From assembly GCA_963829135.1 (NCBI GenBank), contig CAWHHO010000005.1:62001-126000 (forward strand): 64,000 nt of DNA, written 5' to 3'. Each line of letters starts with the position of its first letter. Position 1 is the first letter of the stretch. A program made the position numbers and the translations under genes. Origin of the DNA: Kumtagia sp963829135 (GTDB taxonomy: Bacteria; Pseudomonadota; Alphaproteobacteria; Rhizobiales; Rhizobiaceae). The notes below the pieces were generated by a model, which saw only the letters and a program-made list of their open reading frames with translations, made no database searches and was not told where the DNA came from. Below are positions 18,174 to 26,597 of the stretch, in pieces.

Positions 18174-18875
18174 GTGCGGCTCTACGGCCTGCACACCGTG
18201 CGCGCCGCGCTTGACAATCCAAGCCGCAAGATCCGCCGCATGCTGGTAACCCGCAACGCATTGGAGCGTCTCGGCCTTGCCGACATGGCCGCCCTGCCCT
18301 TCAAGGCCGAACTCGTGGAGCCGCGCGACATCGACAAGATGACGGGCAGCGACGCGGTTCACCAAGGCGTCCTGATCGAAGCTCTGCCGCTGAAGCCGAA
18401 ACCGCTCTCGGCCCTCGGCGAAACGTCGCTGGTGGTCGTGCTCGACCAGGTGACCGATCCGCACAATGTCGGCGCTGTGCTGCGCTCCGCAGTCGCCTTT
18501 GGCGCCGGCGCGATGATCACCACCGCCCGCCACAGCCCGACGGAAAGCGGCGTACTCGCCAAGGCTGCGTCCGGTGCGCTGGAACATATCGACCTCATCG
18601 AAGTCAAGAACCTCGCCGCCGCGCTCGACGAGCTCCACGCGGCCGGTTTCCAGACGCTTGGGCTCGATTCGGACGGTCCTGCCGAACTGGAAGCAAGCTT
18701 TGGCGGCCCGCGTGTGGCGCTGGTTCTTGGTGCGGAAGGCAAAGGCTTGCGCCAGAAGACCCGGGAAACCGTGACCACGCTGGCTCGCCTTGACATGCCC
18801 GGCGCCATTTGCTCGCTCAACGTGTCGAACGCGGCTGCCGTGGCGCTTTATGCGGCGCGAAAGCATCTGGGATAG
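18174..18875 (+). CDS. rlmB: 23S rRNA 2'-O-methyltransferase, SpoU/TrmH family; N-terminus out of frame
   Basis: 233 aa open from GTG 18174. The substrate-binding N-domain (LYGLHTVRAALDNP) and the SpoU knot are intact: DQVTDPHNVGAVLRSA, VLGAEGKGLRQKTRE and SLNVSNAAAVALYAAR, the SAM and catalytic motifs. RlmB methylates G2251 of 23S rRNA. An ATG at 18029 reads MSDDKKTGTPKDTHYAKLRR, the family N-terminus, in another frame. One extra base, probably near 18139, would join the two into a 281-aa protein. The gene is probably functional in the organism; the fault may lie in the sequence. Confidence 0.88.
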   Translation: MRLYGLHTVRAALDNPSRKIRRMLVTRNALERLGLADMAALPFKAELVEPRDIDKMTGSDAVHQGVLIEALPLKPKPLSALGETSLVVVLDQVTDPHNVGAVLRSAVAFGAGAMITTARHSPTESGVLAKAASGALEHIDLIEVKNLAAALDELHAAGFQTLGLDSDGPAELEASFGGPRVALVLGAEGKGLRQKTRETVTTLARLDMPGAICSLNVSNAAAVALYAARKHLG

Positions 18876-18888
18876 CTTTCTTGCGGCA

Positions 18889-19773
18889 TTAACTCACCTC
18901 GTGCTTGGCCATCCGCTCCAGCGCTTTCACCAGGCCGGAATGGTCGTCCTTGGCGCCACCGGCGGCCACGCACGCATTGAACAGCTGCTGCGTCGAGGAG
19001 GTGTTCGGCAACGCGACCCCTAGCGCCTTGGCGCCCTCCAGCGCCAGATTGAGGTCCTTCTGGTGCAGTTCGATGCGGAACCCGGGAGCAAAGGTGCGCT
19101 TGACCATGCGCTCGCCGTGGATTTCGAGGATTCGCGAAGCGGCGAGCCCGCCCATCAGCGCTTGCCGAACCTTAGCCGGATCGGCGCCAGCCTTGGAGGC
19201 AAAAACCAGCGCTTCGGCCACGGCCTCGATGGTCAAGGCGACGACGATCTGGTTGGCGACCTTCGTCGTCTGGCCGACGCCATTACCGCCGACCAGTGTT
19301 ACGTTCTTTCCCAACTTCTCGAAGACCGGCTTGGCGCGTGCGAACGCTTCTTCCGATCCGCCGACCATGATTGTCAGCGACGCAGCCTTGGCGCCGACTT
19401 CGCCGCCCGACACCGGCGCATCCAGGTAGTCGCAGCCGAGCGCGTTAATCTTCCTGGCGAACTCCTTCGTTTCGATCGGTGAGATCGAGCTCATGTCGAT
19501 TACCAGCTTGCCCGCGGACAACCCCTCGACGACGCCGGCTTTTCCGAACAGCACTTCCGCGACCTGCGGCGTATCCGGGACCATCGTAATGATTATGTCG
19601 GCTGTATGGGCCACATCGGCGTTGCTCTTGACGGTCTTGAGCCCCTTGCCGACCAGTTCGCGCGGCGCCGGCTTGCGGTGTTCCGATGCTATGACGGTGT
19701 AGCCCGCGTCGAGCAGATGCCCGGCCATCGGCGTGCCCATAATGCCAAGTCCAATAAATCCGATCGTGTCCAT
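18889..19773 (-). CDS. glxR: 2-hydroxy-3-oxopropionate (tartronate semialdehyde) reductase
   Basis: 294 aa. The Rossmann motif IGFIGLGIMGTPMA, the substrate motif DAPVSGGEVGAKAASL, the catalytic lysine region NGVGQTTKVANQIVV and the C-terminal KDLNLALEGAKALGVALP mark the beta-hydroxyacid dehydrogenase family. The gcl-hyi context identifies the substrate: it reduces tartronate semialdehyde, the Gcl product, to D-glycerate with NAD(P)H. A ribosome site AAGGAACGAG precedes ATG 19773. It is the last gene of gcl-hyi-glxR. Confidence 0.92.
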   Translation of the reverse strand: MDTIGFIGLGIMGTPMAGHLLDAGYTVIASEHRKPAPRELVGKGLKTVKSNADVAHTADIIITMVPDTPQVAEVLFGKAGVVEGLSAGKLVIDMSSISPIETKEFARKINALGCDYLDAPVSGGEVGAKAASLTIMVGGSEEAFARAKPVFEKLGKNVTLVGGNGVGQTTKVANQIVVALTIEAVAEALVFASKAGADPAKVRQALMGGLAASRILEIHGERMVKRTFAPGFRIELHQKDLNLALEGAKALGVALPNTSSTQQLFNACVAAGGAKDDHSGLVKALERMAKHEVS

Positions 19774-19877
19774 GCTCGTTCCTTGAAAAACCCCTTACCG
19801 CATTCGAACCCGCCGGCTGGCGCCAGGCCGTTCCGGTGCGAGAGGTCCACATCCTGAGACGTCGTTAAGTACTGGCA

Positions 19878-20675
19878 TTACGCGGCTGCGCTTCCGACCG
19901 TGGACAGTTGCTTGAGCCAGCCCAGGCCGGCTTCGGTGCCGGCCTTCGGCTTGTATTCCGCCCCCACCCATCCGGCGTAGCCAATTCGGTCCAGGTGCTC
20001 GCAAAGGAATGGATAGTTGATCTCGCCCGTCCCCGGCTCATGACGGCCGGGAGTATCCGCAAGCTGGATATGCGCTATGCGGCCGAGGTTCTTCTCAATA
20101 GTCGGGGCGAGATCCCCCTCCATGATCTGCATGTGGTAAATATCGTATTGGAAGAAGAGATTGTCCGACCCGACGCGATCCATGATGGACAGCGCTTGCT
20201 TGCTGTTGGTGAGAAAGAAGCCCGGAATGTCGCGTGTGTTGATCGCCTCGATCAACAGGCGGATGCCTGCTTGCTCAAGGCGGGGCGCGGCATATTTCAG
20301 GTTCTCGATGAAGATGGCCTCCGCTGCGGATTTGTCGACGCCGTCCGGCGTGATGCCCGCCAGGCAATTCACCTGGCTGCATCCCAACGCTTTCGCATAG
20401 GTGATCGCCGTATCGACGCTTCGACGGAACTCCGCCACCCGATCAGCTAACACGGCGATGCCGCGCTCTCCCGCCGCCCAATTGCCCGGGGGCAGGTTAA
20501 ACAGCACCTGCACAAGGCCGTTCTTCTTCAGCCTCGCGGCAACCGTTTCCGGCGGGTGGTCATACGGCCCGACATACTCTACACCCTCGAAACCCGCACG
20601 AGCGGCGGCATCGAAGCGATCGAGAAAATCATGCTCGCTGAAGAGCATCGAAAGGTTGGCTGAGAAACGCGGCAT
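19878..20675 (-). CDS. hyi: hydroxypyruvate isomerase
   Basis: 265 aa, full length. It is a TIM-barrel sugar isomerase with signatures MPRFSANLSMLFSEHDFLDRF, EAINTRDIPGFFL (catalytic Glu), FFQYDIYHMQIMEGDL and GWVGAEYKPK (second Glu). It interconverts hydroxypyruvate and tartronate semialdehyde. It lies between gcl and glxR on the same strand with short gaps, a standard glyoxylate-use operon. Confidence 0.94.
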   Translation of the reverse strand: MPRFSANLSMLFSEHDFLDRFDAAARAGFEGVEYVGPYDHPPETVAARLKKNGLVQVLFNLPPGNWAAGERGIAVLADRVAEFRRSVDTAITYAKALGCSQVNCLAGITPDGVDKSAAEAIFIENLKYAAPRLEQAGIRLLIEAINTRDIPGFFLTNSKQALSIMDRVGSDNLFFQYDIYHMQIMEGDLAPTIEKNLGRIAHIQLADTPGRHEPGTGEINYPFLCEHLDRIGYAGWVGAEYKPKAGTEAGLGWLKQLSTVGSAAA

Positions 20676-20708
20676 CGTCGTCGTCCCCTTCGGGAATTCG
20701 GTTGTCGA

Positions 20709-22490
20709 TCAGTCGAGCATAACGATTGCGGTGGGCGCGTCTTCATTGCGCTCCGCCAGTTCTTCGAACTCTGTGACCGCATCGATCTCCGTACCCATGG
20801 AGATGTTGGTGACGCGCTCGAGGATGAATTCCACGACGACCGGAACACGATGCTGGGCGGCGAGCCGCTTGGCTTCCGCGAACGCATCCGCGCAGTCTTC
20901 CGGCCTGCGCACGCGGATTGCCTTGCAGCCCATTGCTTCCGCCACCGCGATGTGATCGACGCCGTAACCCTGCTCGGCATCGCCGGCGCGGTTGATGTTC
21001 TCGAAGGCGAGGCTGACCTCGAAGTCCATAGAGAACCCGCGTTGCGCCTGGCGGATGAGGCCGAGATAGGCATTGTTCACCACGACGTGGATGTAAGGCA
21101 GCTTGTGCTGCGCGCCGACGGCCAGTTCTTCGATCATGAACTGAAAATCGTAGTCGCCCGACAAAGCGACGATCGTTGCGTCGGGATTGGCCGCGCGAAC
21201 GCCAAGTGCGGCCGGCAGCGTCCAGCCCAGAGGTCCTGCCTGGCCGCAATTGATCCAGTTGCGCGGCTTGTAGACATGCAGGAACTGTGCGCCGGCGATC
21301 TGGCTGAGGCCGATCGTCGTGACATACGTCGTGTCGCGGCCAAAAGCCTTGTTCATCTCCTCGTAGACGCGTTGCGGCTTGAGCGGAACCTGGTCGAAAT
21401 GCGTCTTGCGCTTCATCGTGCGCTTGCGCTCCTGGCATTCTTCCGCCCATTTCGACCAGTCGCGCAGCTTGCCTTCAGTCTTCCACTCGGTGGCGACGTC
21501 AAGCAGGATCTTCAGCGCTGCGCCGGCATCGGAAACGACGCCCAGGTCCGGCGCGAAAACACGCCCGATCTGCGTCGGCTCGATGTCGATATGCACGAAC
21601 TTGCGGCCCTCGCGATACTTGTCGACCGAACCGGTATGGCGATTTGCCCACCGATTGCCGACGCCGAGGACAAAATCGGAAGCAAGCATCGTTGCGTTGC
21701 CATAGCGATGCGAGGTTTGCAGTCCGCACATGCCCGCCATCAGGCGGTGATCGTCGGGGATCGAACCCCAGCCCATGAGAGTCGGTATGACCGGAACGCC
21801 GGTGATCTCGGCGAATTCGATGAGAACATCGGACGCATCAGCGTTGATGACGCCGCCACCTGCGACAATCAGCGGCCTATCGGCCGCGTTGAGCATTGCA
21901 AGTGCCTTCTCTGCCTGGCGGCGCGTCATTGCCGGCTTGCCAAGTGTCAGCGGCTCATACGCGTCGATGTCGAACTCGATCTCTGAAAGCTGGACGTCGA
22001 CCGGCAGGTCGATCAGCACCGGCCCCGGCCGACCCGAGCGCATCAGATGAAACGCCTTCTGCAGCGCCATCGGGATCTGATAGGGCTCCATGACCGTAAC
22101 CGCCCATTTGGCGACCGGTGCGGCGATTGCGGCGATATCCACTGCCTGGAAATCCTCCTTGGTAAGCCGGGCGCGCGGCGCTTGGCCGGTAATGCAGAGG
22201 ATCGGGATCGAGTCCGCCGACGCCGAATAAAGGCCGGTGATCATATCCGTGCCGGCCGGACCGGAAGTGCCGATGCAGACGCCGATATTGCCGGCTTTGG
22301 CACGGGTATAGCCCTCCGCCATATGCGAAGCGCCCTCGACGTGGCGGGCGAGTACGTGGCGGATCGAGCCGCGCGCCTTCATCGCCGAATAGAGCGGATT
22401 GATTGCCGCACCGGGCACGCCGAATGCACAGGAAATACCTTCCCGTTCGAGAACGAGAACCGCGGCATCGACAGCGCGCATCCTTGCCAT
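20709..22490 (-). CDS. gcl: glyoxylate carboligase
   Basis: 593 aa from ATG 22490, which has a GGAGG ribosome site; the frame is open another 24 codons upstream but this start fits the family. It is a thiamine-diphosphate enzyme: SGDYDFQFMIEELAVG with the distal VVVNN closes the TPP motif. The N-terminal FGVPGAAINPLYSAM has Val where other TPP enzymes have the catalytic Glu, the hallmark of Gcl. It condenses two glyoxylates to tartronate semialdehyde and CO2. First gene of gcl-hyi-glxR, facing the IclR-type regulator across a 184-bp AT-rich region. Confidence 0.96.
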   Translation of the reverse strand: MARMRAVDAAVLVLEREGISCAFGVPGAAINPLYSAMKARGSIRHVLARHVEGASHMAEGYTRAKAGNIGVCIGTSGPAGTDMITGLYSASADSIPILCITGQAPRARLTKEDFQAVDIAAIAAPVAKWAVTVMEPYQIPMALQKAFHLMRSGRPGPVLIDLPVDVQLSEIEFDIDAYEPLTLGKPAMTRRQAEKALAMLNAADRPLIVAGGGVINADASDVLIEFAEITGVPVIPTLMGWGSIPDDHRLMAGMCGLQTSHRYGNATMLASDFVLGVGNRWANRHTGSVDKYREGRKFVHIDIEPTQIGRVFAPDLGVVSDAGAALKILLDVATEWKTEGKLRDWSKWAEECQERKRTMKRKTHFDQVPLKPQRVYEEMNKAFGRDTTYVTTIGLSQIAGAQFLHVYKPRNWINCGQAGPLGWTLPAALGVRAANPDATIVALSGDYDFQFMIEELAVGAQHKLPYIHVVVNNAYLGLIRQAQRGFSMDFEVSLAFENINRAGDAEQGYGVDHIAVAEAMGCKAIRVRRPEDCADAFAEAKRLAAQHRVPVVVEFILERVTNISMGTEIDAVTEFEELAERNEDAPTAIVMLD

Positions 22491-22559
22491 GACCGACCTC
22501 CTGGTGTCCGATAAAGAGGCCTGAAGTGTGCCAGACGGCGGTCTATTTTTCAATTTTTT

Positions 22560-22662
22560 CAAAATAATTTTTCATTTCGAGTTTAAATTGCATACATACA
22601 TGATTCCATAACGATATTCTGTTTTTCAGATTTTGTGTCTTTCAGATCTTGAAAATAATTTC
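22560..22662. promoter_or_regulatory. AT-rich divergent control region with repeated AAAATAATTT
   Basis: The gcl/IclR gap is far more AT-rich than its surroundings. The 10-mer AAAATAATTT occurs twice (22561-22570 and 22652-22661). The second copy lies in GAAAATAATTTC (GAAA-N4-TTTC palindrome, 22651-22662), 13 bases before the regulator start. These are likely binding sites of the IclR protein: one could silence gcl, the other the regulator's own gene. Confidence 0.45.
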
Positions 22663-22674
22663 TAGTTTCCTCCG

Positions 22675-23508
22675 ATGGATACGAAGGAAAAGCGGCAGCG
22701 CGGTCGACCACGCGCATTCAATGCCTCGCCGGAGGCCACCGCGGTACAGTCGCTGGACCGCGGCTTGCGTATACTGGCGGTCGTTGCGGAAGCCGATGGG
22801 CTTTCGTTGAGCGAGGTTGCGGCTCGCTCCGGCATCGCGGCTTCTACCGCCTATCGCATGCTGGTGACGCTGGAGAGCCACGGCATGGTCGAATTCGAGA
22901 GAATTGAACAGCTCTGGTCCATCGGCGTCTCGGCCTACCGCACGGGCGCGGCGTTTCTTCGCCGCCGCAAGCTGGCTGATCGCGCACGCGGCGTCATGCA
23001 GATGCTGATGGAAAGCACCGGCGAGACCGCCAATCTCGGCATCGCCGAAGACGACTGCGTTGTCTTCGTGAGCCAGGTCGAAACGCACCAGCCGATCCGC
23101 GCCTTTTTCCGGCCCGGTACTCGCAGCCCCTTTCACGCCTCCGGAATCGGCAAATCCGTACTTGCCTATCTGCCTGCCGAGCGCGTCAACGCCATCATTC
23201 GCGGCACCGGTCTCGAAGGCTTCACCGACAAGACGCGTTCCAACGCCACCGCCCTGTTTCACGATCTGGCGGAAATCAGGACTCGCGGCTGGTCGGTGGA
23301 TGACGAGGAACGCTACCTCGGCATGCGCTGTGTCGCCTCGGCGATCTTTAACGAATTCGGCGAACCCATTGGTGGAATTTCAGTTTCCGGACCGGCAGCC
23401 CGCGTGACCACCGAACGCGCCGCCATGATCGGACCGGTTGTGCGCAACGCTGCGGCTGAACTTACCCAGTCGATAGGCGGGGTGTTCGCGCCTGTCGAAT
23501 GCCCCTAG
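22675..23508 (+). CDS. IclR-family regulator of the glyoxylate operon
   Basis: 277 aa. A winged helix-turn-helix (about residues 24-85: SLDRGLRILAVVAEADG, LSEVAARSGIAASTAYRML) is followed by an IclR effector domain (about 100-265: RCVASAIFNEFGEPIGGISVSGP). Relatives (AllR, GclR) bind glyoxylate-type ligands and control gcl operons. The divergent position next to gcl, and no other candidate target, make gcl-hyi-glxR the likely target. The first 20 residues are basic (KRQRGRPRAF). The start ATG 22675 is close to the family start. Confidence 0.85.
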   Translation: MDTKEKRQRGRPRAFNASPEATAVQSLDRGLRILAVVAEADGLSLSEVAARSGIAASTAYRMLVTLESHGMVEFERIEQLWSIGVSAYRTGAAFLRRRKLADRARGVMQMLMESTGETANLGIAEDDCVVFVSQVETHQPIRAFFRPGTRSPFHASGIGKSVLAYLPAERVNAIIRGTGLEGFTDKTRSNATALFHDLAEIRTRGWSVDDEERYLGMRCVASAIFNEFGEPIGGISVSGPAARVTTERAAMIGPVVRNAAAELTQSIGGVFAPVECP

Positions 23509-23672
23509 CCCATCCCCGTCGCATGGCGGAGATAGAACGCCAGCACAATGAAACCACAGGCAAAGGCAATTCCGGCCCAATCGATCTTGGCCTTCTTCAA
23601 CTCCCCTGCAAGCTTGAATAGAGCCAGGCAAAGAATCACCAAAACAAAGGCGATCACGGCAAATCTGATCAT
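23505..23672 (-). CDS. small membrane protein, 55 aa
   Basis: Two hydrophobic helices (MIRFAVIAFVLVILCLALF and AGIAFACGFIVLAFYL) are joined by a short charged loop (KLAGELKKAKID), giving an inner-membrane hairpin. ATG 23672 is preceded by a strong GGAGG, eight bases upstream, which decides the start; the same frame is open five codons further to TTG 23687. It overlaps the regulator's end by four bases, tail to tail. Function unknown. Confidence 0.65.
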   Translation of the reverse strand: MIRFAVIAFVLVILCLALFKLAGELKKAKIDWAGIAFACGFIVLAFYLRHATGMG

Positions 23673-23817
23673 CCCCACCTCCTGCAAACGAACCGCTTTG
23701 GATATGGGGACGTATGCAGTCAGATTGAAGATGCATCAGATGTCGCACAAAAAGTCGCTGGCGAAACGATACTTTTATCCTTTACTGAGGGGCCATATAT
23801 GGGTACCGGAGCATCAG

Positions 23818-23893
23818 GCCCTTGTAGCTCAGCTGGTAGAGCAGCGGTTTTGTAAACCGAAGGTCGCGGGTTCAATTCCTGCCGGGGGCACCA
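23818..23893 (+). tRNA. tRNA-Thr (anticodon TGT)
   Basis: 76 nt with encoded CCA. The acceptor GCCCTTG pairs with CGGGGGC through two G-T pairs. The anticodon loop is TTTGTAA and the T-loop is TTCAATT. The top pair of the anticodon stem (27-43) is a G-A mismatch. Confidence 0.93.
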
Positions 23894-24043
23894 GCGTTCA
23901 TTTTGTACGGGCCGGGGAAATAGGTAACATCCTGTACCTAAGACATGGGTGACAACCTCGTGCCGAACGGGTTGTCATGGATTGCGGGGTTCTCGGCCCC
24001 AGGTCGACGTATAAGAACCCCTGGCAACCGCCCGAACTCAATC

Positions 24044-24229
24044 CTACGGCTTTTTCTTCTCCGGCAATCCCTTGCGTTTGGTTTCAGCAAATTCTTCAAG
24101 CTGCTTCTCGCTCATCGATTCATACATTTCTTTCGATGCGCCCTTGAGTTCAGCTTTCTTGGTCTCCCCGCGTTTGGCTGACAGTGCGGCCCCTGCGGCT
24201 TTCTGCTGAGATTTAGAAACGGCTGGCAT
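24044..24229 (-). CDS. DUF3008 small basic protein
   Basis: 61 aa, highly charged and Lys-rich, with the DUF3008 pattern: SKSQQKAAGAALSAKRGE at the start, LKGASKEMYESMSEKQLEEF in the middle, ETKRKGLPEKKKP at the end. Small soluble protein common in Rhizobiales; role unknown, possibly a stress protein. It is divergent from the iron importer, so the Irr box region also lies upstream of this gene. Confidence 0.82.
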   Translation of the reverse strand: MPAVSKSQQKAAGAALSAKRGETKKAELKGASKEMYESMSEKQLEEFAETKRKGLPEKKKP

Positions 24230-24338
24230 GATGACAAACTCCCCGGTTGTGCGACATCAGCCAAAACGCAGTTGCGACCCACCGGTTCCGGACCAACAAA
24301 TCTCGATCAACTCTTCTAATATATTGTATTTACTTGTA

Positions 24339-24355
24339 TTTAGAAAAATTCTAAT
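24339..24355. promoter_or_regulatory. Irr box (iron control element)
   Basis: TTTAGAA-AAA-TTCTAAT matches the rhizobial iron control element TTTAGAA-N3-TTCTAAA at 13 of its 14 fixed positions. A second half site (TTCTAAT) is at 24314-24320. It stands upstream of the cupredoxin-FTR1 iron transport genes, exactly where control by Irr, the haem-sensing iron regulator, is expected. Confidence 0.75.
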
Positions 24356-24367
24356 GCGCCGAATTAC

Positions 24368-24395
24368 TTGACATCGATCATCATCTTTCTATCCT
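24368..24395 (+). promoter_or_regulatory. promoter of the iron importer operon
   Basis: A perfect -35 TTGACA (24368-24373) and a -10 TATCCT (24390-24395) with 16-bp spacing. It lies just downstream of the Irr box, whose centre would be about 55 bases before the expected start site. Confidence 0.5.
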
Positions 24396-24453
24396 TGTTG
24401 CTCCTTCGGACTGGCCAAACGATTTGCCCAGCAGGTGAAACGAGGAGACCCCG

Positions 24454-24801
24454 ATGATATTGCGCAGCCTGTTCAGCGTCGCCACGGCCCTTGGTATCGC
24501 AGCCATTGTCGCCGCGCCGATGGCCCGCGCAGCCGACGAAAAGGGCCTTACGCTGACGATCAAGGACCATCGCTTCTCGCCGGAGACACTGACGGTGCCG
24601 GCTGGTGAGGTTTTCGCGCTGACGGTCGTCAACGCCGATCCAACGGCTGAGGAATTCGAAAGTACCGACTTTCATGTCGAGAAGGTCATCGGCGGCGGCA
24701 AGCAGATGACTTTCCATATCGGCCCGCTTACGGCGGGATCCTACGGCTTCTTCGGCGAGCGGCACATGAACTCCGCCCTTGGCAATCTTTTCGTGGAGTA
24801 G
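24454..24801 (+). CDS. periplasmic cupredoxin-like iron transport partner
   Basis: 115 aa. A signal peptide (MILRSLFSVATALGIAAIVA, cleavage near MARA-AD) is followed by a cupredoxin fold (LTLTIKDHRFSPETLTVPAGEVFALTV, then YGFFGERHMNSALGNL). Proteins of this type stand next to FTR1 permeases and are thought to bind or oxidise ferrous iron. Candidate metal ligands are H33-type (DHRF), the acidic EEFEST stretch, HVEK and a C-terminal H/M pair (RHMN). It ends three bases before the permease start, so both come from one operon under the Irr box. Confidence 0.8.
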   Translation: MILRSLFSVATALGIAAIVAAPMARAADEKGLTLTIKDHRFSPETLTVPAGEVFALTVVNADPTAEEFESTDFHVEKVIGGGKQMTFHIGPLTAGSYGFFGERHMNSALGNLFVE

Positions 24802-24804
24802 ACC

Positions 24805-25635
24805 GTGCTTTCGACCTTCATCATCGTCTTTCGCGAAACGCTGGAAGCGGCGCTGATCGTCGCCATCGTCCTGGCCGCGAGCAAGGGCATCGATGGACGC
24901 ACGGGATGGGTGGTGACTGGCGTCGCCGTGGGTCTCCTGGGCGCGGCGGTTGTCGCCTTCTTCGCCGACGGCCTCGCAAGCTTCTTTAGCGGCAACGGCA
25001 CGGAGATGTTCAATGCATCGGTGTTGCTGCTCGCCGCCTGCATGCTTGGCTGGCACCAGATATGGATGAGCACGCACGGCGCGGAGCTTGCCGGTGAAAG
25101 CCGCGCTGTCGGGCGCGCGGTCAAGGAGGGCTCCAAGCCGTTGTCGGCGTTGGCGATCATTTGCGCCGTGGCCGTGCTGCGCGAAGGGTCGGAAACCGTC
25201 CTGTTCCTCTATGGCATCGCCGTTGACGGCGAAGCGACCGTCTCGACGATGCTGCAGGGCGGTTTGCTCGGAGTGATTGCCGCGTCGCTCGTCGGTTGGC
25301 TGTTTTATGCCGGACTGCTGCGCGTCCCGCTCCGGTATATCTTCCGCGTCACGGGGTTGATCATCATTCTGCTCGCCGCCGGGCTCGCCGCCCAGGCGGC
25401 CGCCTTCCTGGTGCAGGCGGGCTACCTACCGGCGCTCGGCTACGATATCTGGAACACGTCAGAAATCCTGCCGCAAACCGATGCGGTCGGCTTCCTGCTG
25501 CATATCCTCGTCGGCTATGTCGCGCGGCCCGAGGGCATTCAGATAGCATTCTACGCCGCCACGGTAGCACTCATTTTGGCGGGTTCCGCATTTGTGCGCC
25601 GGACACAACCCGCATCGGCGACTATACCAGGCTGA
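24805..25635 (+). CDS. FTR1-family high-affinity iron permease
   Basis: 276 aa, seven transmembrane helices. Two REXXE iron-transport motifs are present: RETLE at the N-terminus and REGSE near residue 130. It starts with GTG 24805, three bases after the cupredoxin stop. It imports ferric or ferrous iron across the inner membrane together with the periplasmic partner; no p19-like or ferroxidase gene follows. Its 3' end overlaps the end of murI on the other strand. Confidence 0.9.
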   Translation: MLSTFIIVFRETLEAALIVAIVLAASKGIDGRTGWVVTGVAVGLLGAAVVAFFADGLASFFSGNGTEMFNASVLLLAACMLGWHQIWMSTHGAELAGESRAVGRAVKEGSKPLSALAIICAVAVLREGSETVLFLYGIAVDGEATVSTMLQGGLLGVIAASLVGWLFYAGLLRVPLRYIFRVTGLIIILLAAGLAAQAAAFLVQAGYLPALGYDIWNTSEILPQTDAVGFLLHILVGYVARPEGIQIAFYAATVALILAGSAFVRRTQPASATIPG

Positions 25636-26435
25636 GGCCAAACCCGTGCATCAGCCGCCGCGTCGGGAACTCCGCCCTCCCCGAGGTGAAAAACGCGATG
25701 TCGGCGTGCTCGTTTAGGTCTGACGATACCGCTTGCGGGCGGCGCCAGCAATGACAAGGCGCGCCGCGCGATCGCCTCAGCGGGGTCGATCCAGTCTACC
25801 GGCCAGGGCGCTGTCTTGCGCATGCGATTGACCAGGAACGGATAGTGCGTGCAGGCGAGCACGACGATATCCGTGCGACCGCCTTCGTGCTCGATGAAGC
25901 ATGGCGCGATTTCCGCGCGCACCGCGTCCTCATCGACGAAACCGTCGCGCATGTAGGCTTCCGCCAGCCCGGCGAGCAGGTCGCTGCCAACCAGCCGGAC
26001 ATGGCACTTCGATGCCCAGTTGGTGATCAGGTCGCGCGTGTATTGCCGTTTCACTGTGCCGGGCGTCGCCAGCACCGAAACGAGGCCGGATCGTGTTCGC
26101 TCCGCTGCCGGCTTTATCGCCGGCACCGTGCCGACGAAAGGATGGCCCGGGAACGCCTTGCGCAAGCTTTCAATGACAAGCGTGGATGCGGTATTGCATG
26201 CAATTACAGAGATTTCCGGTTCGAAGCGTTCGAGCAGTTTGCCGAACAGCGCCAGGATGTGGGCACTCAGTGCCGGTTCCTCCCAGGCGCCGTAGGGAAA
26301 GGCTGCGTCGTCGGCGACGTAGACGAAGCGCCGGTCGGGCATCAGCAACCGCGCCTCGCGCAGCACGGTGAGCCCCCCGACACCACTGTCAAAAAACAGG
26401 ATGGGCTCGTTGGTTGACGATTGGCGCTTAGACAT
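25551..26435 (-). CDS. murI: glutamate racemase; C-terminus out of frame
   Basis: 294 aa as open now. Signatures FFDSGVGGLTVL, VIACNTAST (first catalytic Cys) and VLACTHYPFL (second catalytic Cys) are intact. MurI makes D-glutamate for peptidoglycan and is normally essential. After GIVRP the frame turns into low-complexity sequence, while the next frame reads EHADIAFFTSGRAEF and ends properly at TAG 25622-25624 (FGLSLV). One extra base at about 25712 explains this; repaired it is 270 aa (25622-26435). The start is ATG 26435 or GTG 26444. Overlap with FTR1 shrinks to 14 bp if repaired. Confidence 0.9.
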   Translation of the reverse strand: MSKRQSSTNEPILFFDSGVGGLTVLREARLLMPDRRFVYVADDAAFPYGAWEEPALSAHILALFGKLLERFEPEISVIACNTASTLVIESLRKAFPGHPFVGTVPAIKPAAERTRSGLVSVLATPGTVKRQYTRDLITNWASKCHVRLVGSDLLAGLAEAYMRDGFVDEDAVRAEIAPCFIEHEGGRTDIVVLACTHYPFLVNRMRKTAPWPVDWIDPAEAIARRALSLLAPPASGIVRPKRARRHRVFHLGEGGVPDAAADARVWPQPGIVADAGCVRRTNAEPAKMSATVAA

Positions 26436-26597
26436 GCTCCCCACCCCTGGAGCGGGTCGCCGATGACCCGCTCAAAAATCGCTCGTCTGCCCGCGGGAAA
26501 CCGCTAGCCATCATCTTGGAATGCTCGATCCGACAGCGCTGCGTTGCCCTTAACTTGAAGCGGAATTGTGTCGCCCCACTCCACCCGCACAAGCGCG

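Noticed and set aside
26450..26473. 9-bp hairpin GAGCGGGTC/GACCCGCTC as a terminator
   Set aside because: The run of A's is on the wrong side for either neighbour; it lies in the murI leader and may only affect ribosome access.
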